A stretch of 64,000 bases of DNA from contig CM067067.1 in the NCBI GenBank assembly GCA_033980235.1, forward strand, positions 35,424,200 through 35,488,199. The letters are read 5' to 3'. Below, piece by piece: positions 49,441 to 62,130 of this stretch. The position numbers and the translations under genes were made by a program. This DNA comes from Diadema setosum (lineage: Eukaryota; Echinodermata; Echinoidea; Diadematoida; Diadematidae). Below the pieces are notes generated by a model that made no database searches, was not told the DNA's origin, and saw only the letters and a list, made by a program, of their open reading frames with translations. Numbering within the stretch: the stretch's first letter is position 1; each line of letters starts with the position of its first letter.

Positions 49441-51407
49441 GATCAATAAAAGACGTAGTACGAAAACATTCAACTTACGCTCAATTTAGGGGAAGGTGCA
49501 TCCCACTGTCTTTTGGTTATCATTATTAGTAATGAGGTCATCGACAAAATCTCGGTTTGGAAGATTTTTGTAGGAGGTTTCAAGTAATCAGAAGGAAATA
49601 GTCGAGTTTCATGACATTAAGATATGACGTATACTTAGATGTTTGTTTGGCCACATGAATGTTAATCAGGGTAGGTATAAATCAATGAAAGTCAACATAC
49701 AGCTGCATAGCATGAGTCCTTTAAGAAACGAAACCGTTATAATGATATTTCTTAACAGCATGGCTTCGTTTTCCGTTTGGTTCTCCTTTTTTGTTGGCAC
49801 TGATTTACATAAAGTTCTATATTTTCCGGCATTTTTTAAAAGAAGATAATTATGAGAAAAAAAAAGGTCATCATTAAATAACTCTATGTGTCTAACTTCA
49901 CCTTTTCCTTTTTATTCTCTCTCTCTCTCTCTCTTAGTATCTAACGTCTGTAGAAACATGGATGTAGTTTCCATCTTGGTTTTGATGACAAAATGTGAAT
50001 TGAAATTGGGTTGTCCTGGGATGAATCTATACTATATAGCGGTGACGCCAAATATCGTTTCATGGTTTCCAAGGACTGTGTCTTGCTGTAGCGATAATGC
50101 TCGTCTCGCTTTAATGAATTCAATAGCATTGTGGAAATTTGTAACAACTGCCCTGCCGAAGACAAAGTACAATCTGAGTACAGAGGAAAAAGATAAAAGA
50201 CTATAGGCAGACCTAGAATATTTGCTCAAGTTATGAACGATTTCAAATTATGACAAATAGAATGTGATATTGGAATAAGAAAAGGAGAAAAATTATACCC
50301 CGGTTTTATTGCCTGTGAGCAGAAATTGAGAAATTTCGAGCGAAGGAGGACTATCAATTACCATGTATTCATGAGTGGTAATAGCTGTCTGAAGTCATAG
50401 ACGATAAATTACGTTTCCTTCAAACAGCGACCAAAAAAGAGAAGGAAGAAGAGGAAGAAGATATGAGTAGGGAAGAGAAGACTTCAGTACACTTCTATGA
50501 CCACAAATAGCCCATCGAATTAGCTTGATGACTATGAATATATCATTGGCATATCGGACAAGTGGCTCGAATTAGGAGGAGCCTCGCACATCACTTAGCA
50601 TTAATTCTATTACCGGAGAGGAGGAGGGGAACAAATGTCGGATGAAATCGCCTATTAAGGGTACACGTGTAAGTGGTCTCAACCCCTCGCTCCCCCCTCT
50701 TCCCCCTCCCCCTTCCTCCGCTCCCTTCCTTATCGACTTTTAACATCACCCAACGCTGATGGTCGAGTCGCGAGCAGGAGGCCACGCGACACGGCCCGGG
50801 TGAGAAGGGAGAAGGAAAGATATGGCTGCAGGGATCGTGATAAAGGTTTAGGGATATAAAACAAGAAAAAGAAAAGCATCCCATAAGAGACATGATGGAG
50901 AAGTGCAATTTGGAAGATATGAAGGCTGTTAGATGCTAAAAATGAAAAGACAGATTAAAATTGTAGCTATATGCAAAAGAGCCGCTACTTCATGCATTTA
51001 GGACAGGGATCTTGTAATGTTTCGAAATATATTGATTTAATATTCGCCACGGATTTCATGGTTCATTTTTGCCAGAGTTGTAATTAACATGCAAAAGAAT
51101 AAGGCAGATAGACGTAATGAGGTTTGACGAAATGTCGCCGACAAGAAATACTATCGTATAGACAGTGAAGAAAGAATGCAGGGGTAAAGTTGGAGAGACG
51201 AAGAAAATAAAAGGGGAGAATTACATCAATGCAATTTTTGTGGTTTATGAAATAGAGATGTATGAATATGTAAAGTTATGGCAAAAAACATTAGGCGTAG
51301 ATAGACAGATTGATGAAATGACGTCATAGACATATTACTACCATATCAATCTCTCTTCGCTTTTTTATTGTATGAATTTAAAGAATGGAGAAGGAGAGAC
51401 GAAAGAA

Positions 51408-51409
<2 letters not shown>

Positions 51410-51446
<37 letters not shown>

Positions 51447-51456
51447 TAGAGAGAGA
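51410..51456. repeat. (GATA)n microsatellite
   Basis: Uninterrupted GATA repeats ending in GAGA. Confidence 0.95.
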
Positions 51457-52487
51457 TGGGGGAGAAATAGATTATACTCAGAGCTACAGCCACATAAAGA
51501 AAATCATGATAAGACAACGAAAGCGAAAAAAAAAACAACAACCTGCCGAATAGAAACTAAAATCTAAAAGATGACCGAGTATCAAAAGAAAGATAAACAG
51601 ACAGAAAGAAGGAAAGAAGGAAAGAAGGAATGAAAAACTAGGTGAAAGAAGCTGACGCTTGCACCGGCTGGATCGATAAAGGTGTAGGAAGATCAGAAGC
51701 AAGGTATTGGAAGGGGATCGGATCATCGGATTGGGTAAGGCTTGACGAGCGCCATTAACACCCCGTTCGCCCAGGTTACTCGCTGGGGGAGTTGGCCCGG
51801 AGATGACGATGATGTTGTCGCTAGGCGTTCTCCCTTGTTGCTATGATGAAGAAGATTAGGAGTGTCCGTGATTGACTCGCAGCTCGCTAGGCGTGTCAAA
51901 GAAAATGGTGACCGCATCAGCTCATCATAGTCCGTTTTCTGAAGAAAAAAAAAATGGGGAGAGAAATCGGTCGTGCCCAAGCGGAATGCAAAGAAAAGAG
52001 AAGGGCACTACAGTGAAATGCTGCTTTCATGTTCTGTCGAGAAGAAGGTGTGTAGATTTCTTTCCACGAGATGTTAGCTGGTGTGAAGAGGTGTCTTTGG
52101 AAAGCAAGGTAGCTGTCTTGAAATTCTGCTCTGATCAAAAACGAGATAACGAGACCATCCCGATGAAGATAATGTTGTGGAAAAATAAATTACATGCTGC
52201 CAATTTGAGGAACAGTGCATCCACTTCTATGATGGATTCTCTTCCAAAGGCTTACACATTTACAAAAAGAGTCAACGCCGTGGTTGAAGTATAAAAAAGC
52301 AGATCAAATAAACAGGTTGATGAATACTTCAAATGAGGAGTTATTGTTAGTAGATTATTTACAAAATTGTGGAATATCTCCATTACTATTTAAATGCACA
52401 TGACAATGGGTGAGTGGTGATGACAAGGACCACGTTATATATGATCGCTTTCATTATCATAGCAATGATGATACTACAATTACTAAA

Positions 52488-52489
52488 TG

Positions 52490-52529
<40 letters not shown>

Positions 52530-52593
52530 GCTGCTGCTGCTGTTGCTGCAACTACTACTACTACTACCACCACCACCACCACTACTACCACTA

Positions 52594-52653
<60 letters not shown>
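52488..52653. repeat. (ACT)n trinucleotide array
   Basis: ACT repeats with internal GCT and ACC variant blocks. Confidence 0.95.
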
Positions 52654-53309
52654 ACTACTATACTACTATTACTGTCACTACTTCTGATAATTGTTATTAC
52701 TATCATTATTACTATCATTATTATTATTGTCATTTATGATGATAACGCTGACAATGATAACATCAGTATAAAAGTAACAAAAATCACGATAGTAATAAAA
52801 GTAGCAGTTGTAGCATCACTGATCACCACATTACCAGAGATGCAATGTCTAGGACTGAGATGAGGGCTCACTGAAGCAGGATGATTTTGCCGACGAAATT
52901 TTGCCCTCCTTTTGGCCTCCAATTCAGACACTACTGAGACGGATTAAGAACTGTGTTAGGAGGTCTGTCGTTTCCTGATAGGTCAAGTGCTTCCGGGCAG
53001 AGTTCAACAAATCAATTTATCTTTTTTAAGTGGCGAAATTGACAAGTCCAAGTTTTGATTCCCCCTCCATACCAACGAATTTTAATCTATTGATTGCTTT
53101 TGGTGGAAATCTATATATGATTCCTTCTCAGAACGATACGATCAAAACTAAAATAACAGTCATAGTGATATATAACCCATCTTCATGTAGATTTCAACAG
53201 ACATTTATATTATTTAGTTGAACTCTGAAATGTGATCATTTTCCACTTGCGCATTGTTACAATATAATCAAACGGCAGCATAGTGAGGGTTTTTGTTAAA
53301 GTATCGTTT

Positions 53310-53455
53310 GAGATAAAGAGAGAGATTGTGAAGGAGCAGAAGAGTCTGTGAGGGACAGCGGGAAGGGCGAGAGAGACCAATAGAGGGGAAGGGATAGGGG
53401 GAGAGGGGAGCGGGAAGGGGGAAGGGGAAGAGGAGGGAGAGGATAGGGGAGTAAA
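53310..53455. repeat. GA-rich purine tract
   Basis: GAGAG/GGGAA-rich stretch on the plus strand. Confidence 0.8.
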
Positions 53456-53929
53456 TAAGGAGCGCTTGGCTTAGGGATTAATCCCCTCTCGACACTTTCC
53501 GAGACTGCATAAACGACTGAATGAATAGAAAGATGAAGGGGCTTAGGTGGCACCCGTGGGTTATGAGCGCCGAAATAAACTTGGCATCATCAGCAGGGAA
53601 GCACCACTTTGCTGCAATATGTACATTCGTATTAATTACTGACACAGCGTTTCAATTCTGGGGCCTGACACAAAGTCCTTGTTTTTGCCAAAGGCAAAGA
53701 AAGGGAGCAGGTATTGCATAATGAACTTACATGACCAATCCTCACTTCGGGGTGAGCATTCTACACATGTAAACGCTAGAAAATAAACGAGATAAGTTGT
53801 AATGAAAATTAAGTTTGGGATTGATGTCGTGGGCCTTCTCAGACTTGATTGTCTCCTACCCGAAAGACTTAAGCCTTTCATGGATTTGATGAGCTAGAGA
53901 GAACTCTGCAATGAATTTATCTTAGCGAA

Positions 53930-54640
53930 AGTGACAACAAGATCTTCGCCGGGGGCAGCAGCTCTGCTCTTCTCGCTCTTTCGCTAGGCCACGCGCTCAG
54001 CGGAGTAAGGCGTCTCGTCGCCCCCGGGGCCACGCTGGGGAGCAGCTACGGGAAACGGCAGCGAGCCGTGGGTTCCCGCGTGAACTGGATCGGACATAAT
54101 ATCATATTGATAGCTGGCATTTAGCGACGAAAAAATGGCGCGCGTTTGTCCAGCCATCAATGACGACTAATGAGGATAGGTGGGGTACCCCCTCTCCCTC
54201 GATCGTCCAATCGGGCGGGATCAGTGCAGGCTTAGGCTAAATGGTGCATGGGGAGTCGTCGGGATTAATGTCGATTGGGCGATCAAGTACGGGGTATCAA
54301 GCCGTAATGTGTACACAGCGTGAGCAATACCCCCAATAAATACGCGCTTAATTATGATCTAGTAATTCTGCATATTGTTAGCAAGGGGAAATAGACGGCG
54401 GAGACGGTGCTTTGGGCGCGTCTTTGTGAGGATGGACGAAACACCGCCCCGTCCGTCCTGCCTCCTGGTCATAGCGAAATGAAATCGCAGGAAGTCGGGA
54501 ACATACACCGGCTGATTTTGAGAAATATGAAACTGATCATTCTAAATTCTTCGCGGAGAATAATGTCCCCTATGTATTAATCGCAGACGTTAGGGGGCAT
54601 ACACTAAACCCAGCCAGCCCTACTGTGGCGGCAAAGAGCA
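53930..54640. promoter_or_regulatory. Large GC-balanced island (candidate regulatory element)
   Basis: About 700 bp of complex, CpG-rich sequence without microsatellites or a convincing open frame. It includes an Otx/Bicoid-type GGATTA (54262-54267), CCAATAAAT near 54332, and TTAATTATG. It is among the most distinct islands in the gene-free part of the window. Confidence 0.35.
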
Positions 54641-56309
54641 AAGGCCCATGACAAAGTCATGCCATCCATATTCCGTAAAACGGCCGTCCGGGTTTTGACG
54701 TTGAGGGAACTACTTTATTAGAACTTTCATACGGAGTGACAAAACACTGCATTAGCAGTGGGACATATTTTATGTCAGCTAGCCCTAGGACGCCATCACA
54801 CGCCACCCTATGTCATCCACGTTTCCGACGACGAAATGTATTATACATCAGAGTGTCCATTACGAACGAGATCAACAAAATGTCGAAAGGTCGAAGATTG
54901 TTTGTCCCATCACTGCGCTTACATGATCGTTTTCCAGCACACAGTTAGTTGTTAAATGTTGCAATCAATGTCAGTTCTACCGCCAATGACAATTTTTTTT
55001 TTTCAATTACATACAAACCTTTAACGAATGGCTACAAATAGGCAGCATCAAATCACGACTTCTTTTCCGCTGATAACATGCTAACAAACTGATGGTTAAC
55101 ATTTGGTTAAGCGTCTATTTTCTGGAGAATTAACACCCAAAAGTGGTTCGAATAATTGCAGCAGAGACAAATTTCGACAATTCCCTGAAAACTTATTCAA
55201 ACCCAGTCGAGAAAATAAACAAATAATAACCGTACGCAGATCATCTTATTAGATATAGCGTTCAAAAGGTCGCCTCAGATTTGTGCATTCGTCACATGAC
55301 AATCATGACAATGGCAATTCCAGTACAGAATTCTTTATGAACTTCTTTGTGAATGTCAAAGGTAATCCATTACCCTTTCTAGAAGGTTTGAAAAAGATAT
55401 TAGCACAAATCTATTCCCTTTCACGCTTTGTTAAATAATGCATGGGCATTTGACTCGCAATACATACGTATCTTGATGTTTGCCATGGTTTGCTCAAGTG
55501 CCATGACTGTATTTTGCTGCTTTTGTTTCACATTGCATCAATTCAGAAGAGCTCTGTCCCTAGACTTCATTCGTCTTTGGCTCTTCTGATTTTCTTAGAA
55601 CACTGATTGGCTGATGAAAGATTAAGAACCACCCAAACCAAAAACTACATTCATTTACCAATAGTAACGTATCTAATCGCAAGTTACCCCTATATTTTCA
55701 GCTATAAACAAGTGAAAAAGCCACACGCATTCATTGGCAAAGAAACAATCATGGCATGCACAAAGGTACACCAAGTTTAAATCACTTCTTTGAACAGAGT
55801 CAAATCAGGCGATCCCCCAAAAAGTTAGAGTTACATTAAAAAAAGAAATCGGACCTAAAATGATAATGGCACTGAAAGTTAAAGTTTCAGAAGTTTTCAT
55901 CTTGTAGCAACATTGGTTGCAATCACGTACGAAAGATGGAGGAAGCATTCACGACGATGTCGTCATTTCATAATTCTCTGAACGGTTTGTAAACATACAT
56001 CATACAATTCGTGCTTTTGGTCTATAATCTGAAAACTTCAGCCATTAATTTTCCCGTAAAAGTCATTGCTATTACATCACTACAGAAATTTGATGCGAAG
56101 GATACAATGCATGCTACAAGCAATTTTACGCCCCCAAAAGGACGATTTAGTGAAAATTTATGTATACAGCAGGTCAACGAAAGATTGATTAACTTCATTC
56201 CCTCCTCCAATTTGCACATGTTTCATGAAAACAGTATGTTAAATATTTAGAGCTCATTAACATTCTTATCAAAAGCCCAATTGAGTAAACCCGGCAGGAT
56301 AATGTAAAG

Positions 56310-56453
56310 AAAAAAAAATAGATAGATAGATAGATAGATCAATAAGTCGATAAATCAATAAATTTATGAACAAATGAATGAATGAATGAATAAATAAATA
56401 AATAAATAAATAAATAAAAGAATAAATAGATAAATAAATAAATGAATAAATAA
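56310..56453. repeat. (GATA)n / (AATA)n / (AATG)n array
   Basis: Related tetranucleotides in succession. Confidence 0.9.
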
Positions 56454-56979
56454 ACCTCTAACATTCTGTTGCTCTAATTTCATTATAATTCAAATTTGAT
56501 AGTATGGAATGGCTCTCCAACTTTGTGTATTTTTTTTAAAAGTGCTCCAACTTCACGGTGAGTTCTCATTCTAAGGTTTTTACTCCGTTAGTATACAGTT
56601 TTTCCCTTTCATTTGATTTTGTGCGGTGAATCGGATGCAGAGCAACATCATCACACCTCCATGACTACCGCCCTCATCATATTTTCATCCAAAGACATTA
56701 TCATCCAAGTCATTAACAGCTGCCAAGCGTTCATGCCGGATGTCCCGGTATAAACATCACCGTTATACCATCATCGTCCTAATGTCAGGATTCAGTGTCA
56801 ACTTTGTAGTCACTAGCTGTAGATGACTATAAAGAGAGATCAAGCAATGTAACTCAAGGACAGTGTAATATATAAATTTTTATCATCTCTCAACCATCAT
56901 ATGTCTGCAATGATGCAAGCACGCTACCATCCGTTAAAGTCCACAGTCATATAAAATAGGACTATTATAATACATTTGT

Positions 56980-57240
56980 AATAACAATAATAATGATAAG
57001 AATAACAATGATAATAATGATAATGATAACAATGACAACAATAATAATACTGTTGTTATTATCATTATTATTATTATTATTGTTATTATTATTATCATTA
57101 TTATCATTATTATTATCATTATTATCATTATTATTATTATTTCTACTACTACTACTACTATTATAACACTGTTATTATTATCATTATTATTATTATTATT
57201 ATTATTACTGCTACTACTACTACTACTACTACTATACTAC
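56980..57240. repeat. (AAT)/(ATT)/(ACT)n array
   Basis: AAT-type repeats switch strand sense to ATT near 57050, giving an imperfect palindrome, then pass to ACT blocks. Confidence 0.9.
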
Positions 57241-57632
57241 TGCTATGATATCAATATTTATATTCTTTGCACTGAGGTTTCATGTCATAAATACACTTTA
57301 TTTTACTGTCAAAAACAATAATCAAGTCCTCTTGCTATTTATTTTCACCAATGACCTCTCTGCAGTAAAACTGCATGTGACATTTGCCGTACATATATCA
57401 CAGTCCATGCGAAATCATGTCCTTTGCATTGTGCATAGCACACGTTGAATCAAACTGTACATTTATCATCTCGTTGGCGATGAGGTTGTCGAAAAGAAAC
57501 TAAGATGAAATGTTGTTTTTATTATCTGTGCTTAATATGATATAGCTTTTAACTTTATTCTCTACTATCAATGCCAATAAAAGGTGACATAAAGAACATT
57601 GTGCATAGAATCAGCACTGGCTGTCAGGAGGA

Positions 57633-57696
57633 AGCTCGGTGGTCTTGTGGATAAGACGCCTGTCCGGAAGTCATAGGTTCGAGTCCTGCTCGAGTA
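57633..57696 (+). mobile_element. tRNA-derived SINE head (degenerate tRNA)
   Basis: It contains a D-arm (GTCT...AGAC, 57642-57657) and a canonical pol III B box GGTTCGAGTCC (57676-57686) with a 4-of-5 T stem. The anticodon arm is about 7 nt too short and the acceptor pairs poorly, so it is not a working tRNA. The following sequence (TGCCCATGATTTC...) is non-tRNA, as expected of a SINE body. Confidence 0.6.
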
Positions 57697-58099
57697 TGTA
57701 TGCCCATGATTTCTTTTGTCAAGACTACTACTTAAAACACTGATCAATTCATTGCTTATTTGCGTCGATGTGGGGCAATTTGTCAATTAGTTGCGATAAA
57801 AACAACTCGATCGGAGAAATATTTCATATTTTGAATAACACCGCGCTGTTTGTTTGCATGTTTATTTGTTGGCAAGGAACGCAAAGCTGCACAAAACAAG
57901 ATTCTAATTTTTATAACCTTATAATCTTTTCTTTCAGCACTATATGTCTTTTACGCCTTTTACCTTAATGACTGTCGCTGACTCATGTGTCAGCTAAATG
58001 AATACACAAACAATCAAACCCAGTGTGAAAACATCAATTATCGACATTATTGATTATTATTATTGCCATCAATTCATCTCCATATACCTCCAAGGCCGA

Positions 58100-58170
58100 G
58101 CTGAAACCGAGGGGCAAACCAGACACAGATCGAATTGTTGGGCGGCCTATCATGGTTTTAAATCCCGGTC
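58100..58170 (+). mobile_element. Possible second tRNA-derived SINE remnant
   Basis: GGTTTTAAATCC (near 58153) resembles a decayed B box, preceded by GC-richer sequence with no recognisable A box. Weak. Confidence 0.2.
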
Positions 58171-58289
58171 ACGAACATAATCATCAATGCGGGAACAACA
58201 TAATATACATCTATATCACGGTAGTTTGAATGTAAATTAAACCTGAACAAGCAGTGGACCTCAAAAAGGCGCACAAGTTTTTGACGAAT

Positions 58290-58990
58290 TTGTTCAGCAT
58301 TCGTACACGTAATCCGCCCTTTCAGGCGGCGATTATCGTTTCAGTAGGGAATGGAACAAACTCAATCCTCCGATCATGTAGCACCGCTACTCAATCATGT
58401 TCTATGATCGTAAGTACATGCTCGTTTACCGCGCACAAATCATCGCTACATTCAAAAAGATGAATCTCCGATTTGCATGGAATATTGTGACGGAGACCCA
58501 AACATATATGCATATATAATTCTCCCCCCCCCCCGTATTTTTGCCCCCCTTTCCAAAGTCCGCTAATTTATCATTAGTCGCCGCGATGTTCATTTCCTGG
58601 GCTCCTCCGATTCAGACAACCCTATCGAGGTACAATTTCCTTCGAGCCTAATCCACCACTTATTTGTCATGATACAGCGCGCTCCGGCGATTTAGACAGA
58701 TTTAGCGCGGGATCTTGGCTAAATGCTCGACAATTCATTACGCCTTTATGAACGGCAGTCGTTCCTGTTATTGCGAGAAATCATAATAATATAATGTCAA
58801 GCTTAATAGTTTCAGTTACGGACGGGAAAGAGAGGCGGCCGCGAAAGGAGAGGGGGTTGGGTCTAGAGAGAAACGACTTTGATGAAATTGCCTGACATTA
58901 ATTGCAGCGAATAGCAAAACGACCGTCAAAAATCAAAAACAGCAATTTTCGATCGCTGCAGCCTATATAGCCACGTCATTCTCCTTGAAC
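58290..58990. promoter_or_regulatory. GC-balanced island (candidate regulatory element)
   Basis: Complex sequence with CpGs and no recognised protein, interrupted only by a C10 run (about 58526-58535). It contains several TTTAT and TAAT cores. Role inferred from texture only. Confidence 0.25.
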
Positions 58991-59334
58991 AACATTTTGA
59001 TTATGGTCAGCTCATTGAACGCGACCTGTGCACGTGTTTCGAAAATCGCTTGTAGCGGTCATCTTATTACAGAATAATTTGAGAGATTGAATTTGCATGT
59101 TTATGACCGGAAACGGGAACAGCTATGAATTTTTTAATATGATTCTGTCGAGAGTATCTGTGCTGTATTGCTTACTTCCGATCATTGTTATCTTATGAAT
59201 ATCAGCGAAAAAAAGAAGAAAAATGTGGAAATGTAAATAAATGCAATTCTATAATTTGTTGAGAAAAGAAAAAAAAAAAAACGTATACAAGAAAACGAGT
59301 ATGATTAAGAATAAACCTGCCTAATTTGTTTCGG

Positions 59335-59600
59335 CTTGTGCTATTGGGCTTCTTTTTGGAGGCTTAATATGGGCGCATAGAGAGAAATTTTGAATTGAGC
59401 GATTTTGCGAAGGATATTAATATCTGCATGCGTCAGCCATGCAGGGTTATCATACAATGCTCTAAACCGTGCAAGCCTCCATTTGAGTGGATTATGCTCT
59501 CTTCCGTTTGATGCGAGGATTGAACTTGTAATTGAGGGTAATATGCGAAACATGGCAATCACATCGTTCGGCAATCTGACCAAATAATAATGAAATAATG
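59335..59600. promoter_or_regulatory. Complex island (candidate regulatory element)
   Basis: Repeat-free block. It is open on the minus strand for 87 codons, but the translation has no recognised domain. Contains GATATTAATATC (near 59412), an AT-rich palindrome. Confidence 0.25.
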
Positions 59601-60029
59601 ACAAGGATATGCCTTCACCCCCTCTATCATAATCACAGGTTTACGTTTTCTCCTTTCCGAGTGCAATAGTACTGGGTTTTTTTTTACGGTTCCCTTTGAT
59701 GATCTTATAGGAGCTTTTCATCGATCGGCATCACACAATGATAGAACATTCAGATAGATTTAATTCATATTCGTTCATGTTTTGTGTCGTAGATCATAAC
59801 AATGTTACTCTTGGTGTGTTAATTCTAATTTGTTCGTATATCCCTGAAGTGGCGTATAATTACCAGTTGCACATTACTAAAAATCATTAATGGAGACGAC
59901 ATTCTTAAAGGAACCGGACCGACATCTATGATTGTGTTTAACTGTAACCTGTGTATCTCACCAATCAAACAATAATATTCTTTAAATACATCCGGTGCTT
60001 GTATTAAAGTACAAAATGTACTACAACGA

Positions 60030-60060
60030 ACACACACACACACACACACACACACACGCC

Positions 60061-60105
<45 letters not shown>
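60030..60105. repeat. (CA)n(GA)n compound microsatellite
   Basis: CA dinucleotides pass into GA dinucleotides. Confidence 0.95.
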
Positions 60106-60107
<2 letters not shown>

Positions 60108-60328
60108 CACGGTCGATACCTTGAGAGCAAGCATTACTGAAAATCACCAAATTACCACACCAGTTTCCGCGGTCTCTTTATACAGTCTATGTGTTTTTGC
60201 CATGGTGTATCATTATTTTGATTTGTTGTTCTTTTTGTTTAGAATACTAGTAGTATTTGCTTTGGTATGTACAATCTAAAGTGAGAGTAAGCACACATGA
60301 GTGTGCTTAACCCTTTTGGCGCCAATTA

Positions 60329-60744
60329 GGGTGCGTTTATCAACTCTTTTCCTCGGCAGAAACAGGTTTTCCAAACGGCTTTCAGGGAATTTCTTTTTTT
60401 TTTTTTTGAGATGATAAACGCAAAGCTGTTTTGATTATGGGGTTCGGAAAGCCTCTTTGAAAACCGCAAATTTGTGCTTTCCGAAACAGGTTTCCGAAAC
60501 AGGTTTCCAGAATCCTGTTTTTAGAAGCCCTTTGAACGGAGATAAACGCAAAGCTGTTTTGAAACGGCTTTGTACTGAGTTTACGAACCATGCGGGTCAA
60601 AATGCGCAATGCAGCTGCGCAGTGACAAGGTGTTTTCGTGTTCGCGATGAGTTTATAACTACTATTTCGGAAGCCGTTTCTAAAGGGCTTTGGAATCGGC
60701 TTTTGGAAGCCGTTTCGAACAGGGAAAAGATGATAAACGCAGCC
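60329..60744. mobile_element. PIF/Harbinger-like MITE with TTA duplications
   Basis: A 416-bp element flanked by TTA on both sides (60326-60328 and 60745-60747). The termini are GGGTGCGTTTATC and GATAAACGCAGCC (12 of 13 inverted). The interior repeats the terminal theme: GATAAACGCAAAGCTGTTTT occurs at about 60413 and 60541, and GAAACAGGTTTCC occurs twice in tandem near 60483-60508. TTA target and GG...CC ends fit PIF/Harbinger-type non-autonomous elements. No coding capacity. Confidence 0.7.
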
Positions 60745-60817
60745 TTAGTGAAATATGCATAAATTTCACACTCATGCTTATGAACAAGAAATTAACGTGG
60801 CACACAGAGAGTTAATA

Positions 60818-61137
60818 GGGAGCTTTAGATTTTGACGCGCTGAAGTTTGAGACGACGCTTGCGCTGGACGTTCTCCTCTCCCCTGCGTCGTGCTGAAAAG
60901 TAGCGCTGGGACGCAACGTATAAAAAATAAAATGGCGCCCCCATATTATGATCGGTGCATCAAGTAGCTCTCTACGTCGTGAATTGAGCGGACGTAAAAA
61001 TAGCCCAGAACGTGTAGTGAAAAACTCAGACGACGCGAGCTAAAATAGAACCGACTTGATGCGCGCTTGTGCGCATGCTCAGAATGTTTTTTTTTTTTTT
61101 CTGTGAACGTCCCCGTCGCGAAAAATCTAAAGTTCCC
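60818..61137. mobile_element. MITE with TAATA flanks
   Basis: A 320-bp element flanked by TAATA (60813-60817 and 61138-61142). The inverted termini GGGAGCTTTAGATTTT and AAAATCTAAAGTTCCC match at 15 of 16 positions. The interior is CpG-rich. It lies only 70 bp from the preceding MITE. Confidence 0.65.
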
Positions 61138-61190
61138 TAATAGCAGTGCAGTAGAGTACAATTATGACAGCTGATCTGTGTAGGCGATGA

Positions 61191-61290
61191 TGTGATATAA
61201 AGCGCTGTGAAACAAATTACAGTTTCCAAGAGCGCTATACAGTATTATATTGTATTGTAATGTATGGTGTTGAGTTGTATGGTATTGTTT
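61191..61290 (+). mobile_element. L2/SINE-like 3' end (GCGCTATA motif)
   Basis: Contains ATAAAGCGCTGTGAAA and AGAGCGCTATACAGTATTAT followed by a (TATTG)n-like tail. AAGCGCTATATAAA-type ends are characteristic of L2-related LINEs and their SINEs. Confidence 0.4.
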
Positions 61291-61570
61291 TGGTTTATGT
61301 TCAGCGGAGTACAGTGATGATAACATTGATAATCTGGCAATTACAGTGTATACGTCGTGTTACCCGGAAGAACGTTCGACTCGAACGCACGCGAACGCGT
61401 ATACGGTTACGCACTCCCGTGCGTTCGCGTCTTTCTTTCGGGGAGAATACCCGTTTCAGATTTACAGTCCAGACAGTACCTGTCTAGCAACAAAAATAAG
61501 CAGATAAATAGATAAAAATAAGAAAACACAACTACAAAGAAAAACAAACTAACTAAACAGAACAAAAATA

Positions 61571-61602
61571 ATGCCTCCAGTGTCACTTCATGGCGGAGGC
61601 AT
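61571..61602. repeat. Small hairpin ATGCCTCC/GGAGGCAT
   Basis: 8-bp perfect arms with a 16-nt loop. The style recalls a dispersed repeat end, but no other copy is in the window. Confidence 0.35.
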
Positions 61603-61873
61603 AAAAAGAGAGAATAATGTGGGAAATGTGTGATTTATCATTGAATTATACGATTTTTATGTGAACCAACTATGGGTCGGAATCAAATCCCCGAATACTT
61701 AACGTAATTTTTATAACATATTATATCATATCAATGATATCACGAGATAAAGAAATGAATGAATTATATAAGAAGATGTATTACGTTATGCATATCGTCT
61801 GAATGGATAGTAATCTCGCTGTTTAAGAAAAATGTGTGCTAGTCGATAGTTACGCTATGTTTACCTTCATTCA

Positions 61874-61918
61874 GAGGTACCCACATAATACAAGCATAGT
61901 CTTTTGAGTGGGTACCTC
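61874..61918. repeat. Perfect 11-bp hairpin
   Basis: GAGGTACCCAC and GTGGGTACCTC across a 23-nt loop. It lies just upstream of the LINE 3' end. Confidence 0.45.
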
Positions 61919-61919
61919 C

Positions 61920-62130
61920 ACTTTTTCCTTTTTCGCAGAGTGTATATTATATATAGTATGTGTATCTTTTTTGCACTGATCATGTAGACATGAACATGTT
62001 AATCCTGTCTGGCTATGATATATTTTCAACGACTCGCATGTCAAATTTATCATATTGTCTCTTGTACATTCTGTTGAAAAAAAAAGTGAAAATAAAGTTT
62101 GAATTTGAAATTGACTTTGAATTTGAATTC
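61920..62130 (+). mobile_element. 3' end of a non-LTR retrotransposon with TTTGAA tail
   Basis: AT-rich UTR-like sequence ending GTGAAAATAAAGTTTGAATT and further (GAATTT)n-type repeats to about 62130. This ending is typical of invertebrate LINE 3' termini. The 5' limit is approximate. Confidence 0.45.

Larger units (their letters stand above)
46901..53929. other. Intergenic, microsatellite-rich
   Basis: Complex blocks at 50580-50830 and 51660-52300. A 140-codon plus-strand frame (51872-52294, no ATG at its 5' limit) in the second has varied composition but no recognised domain or clear splice context. The rest is AT-rich with arrays. Confidence 0.45.
54641..57632. other. Intergenic, no gene recognised
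   Basis: Short open frames only. A complex patch at 54660-54960, then AT-rich spacer and arrays. Confidence 0.45.

Noticed and set aside
51872..52294. 140-codon open frame
   Set aside because: There is no ATG at the 5' limit and no recognised domain or conserved splice context. Kept only as a note in the regional description.
52386..52863. Poly-Ser / poly-Thr / poly-Leu frames
   Set aside because: They are artefacts of the (ACT)n array on both strands.
57633..57696. Functional tRNA gene
   Set aside because: The anticodon arm is too short and the acceptor stem is poorly paired, so it is called a SINE head instead.
60382..60762. Open frames of 75-101 codons
   Set aside because: They lie inside the TTA-flanked MITE and arise from its internal repeats.
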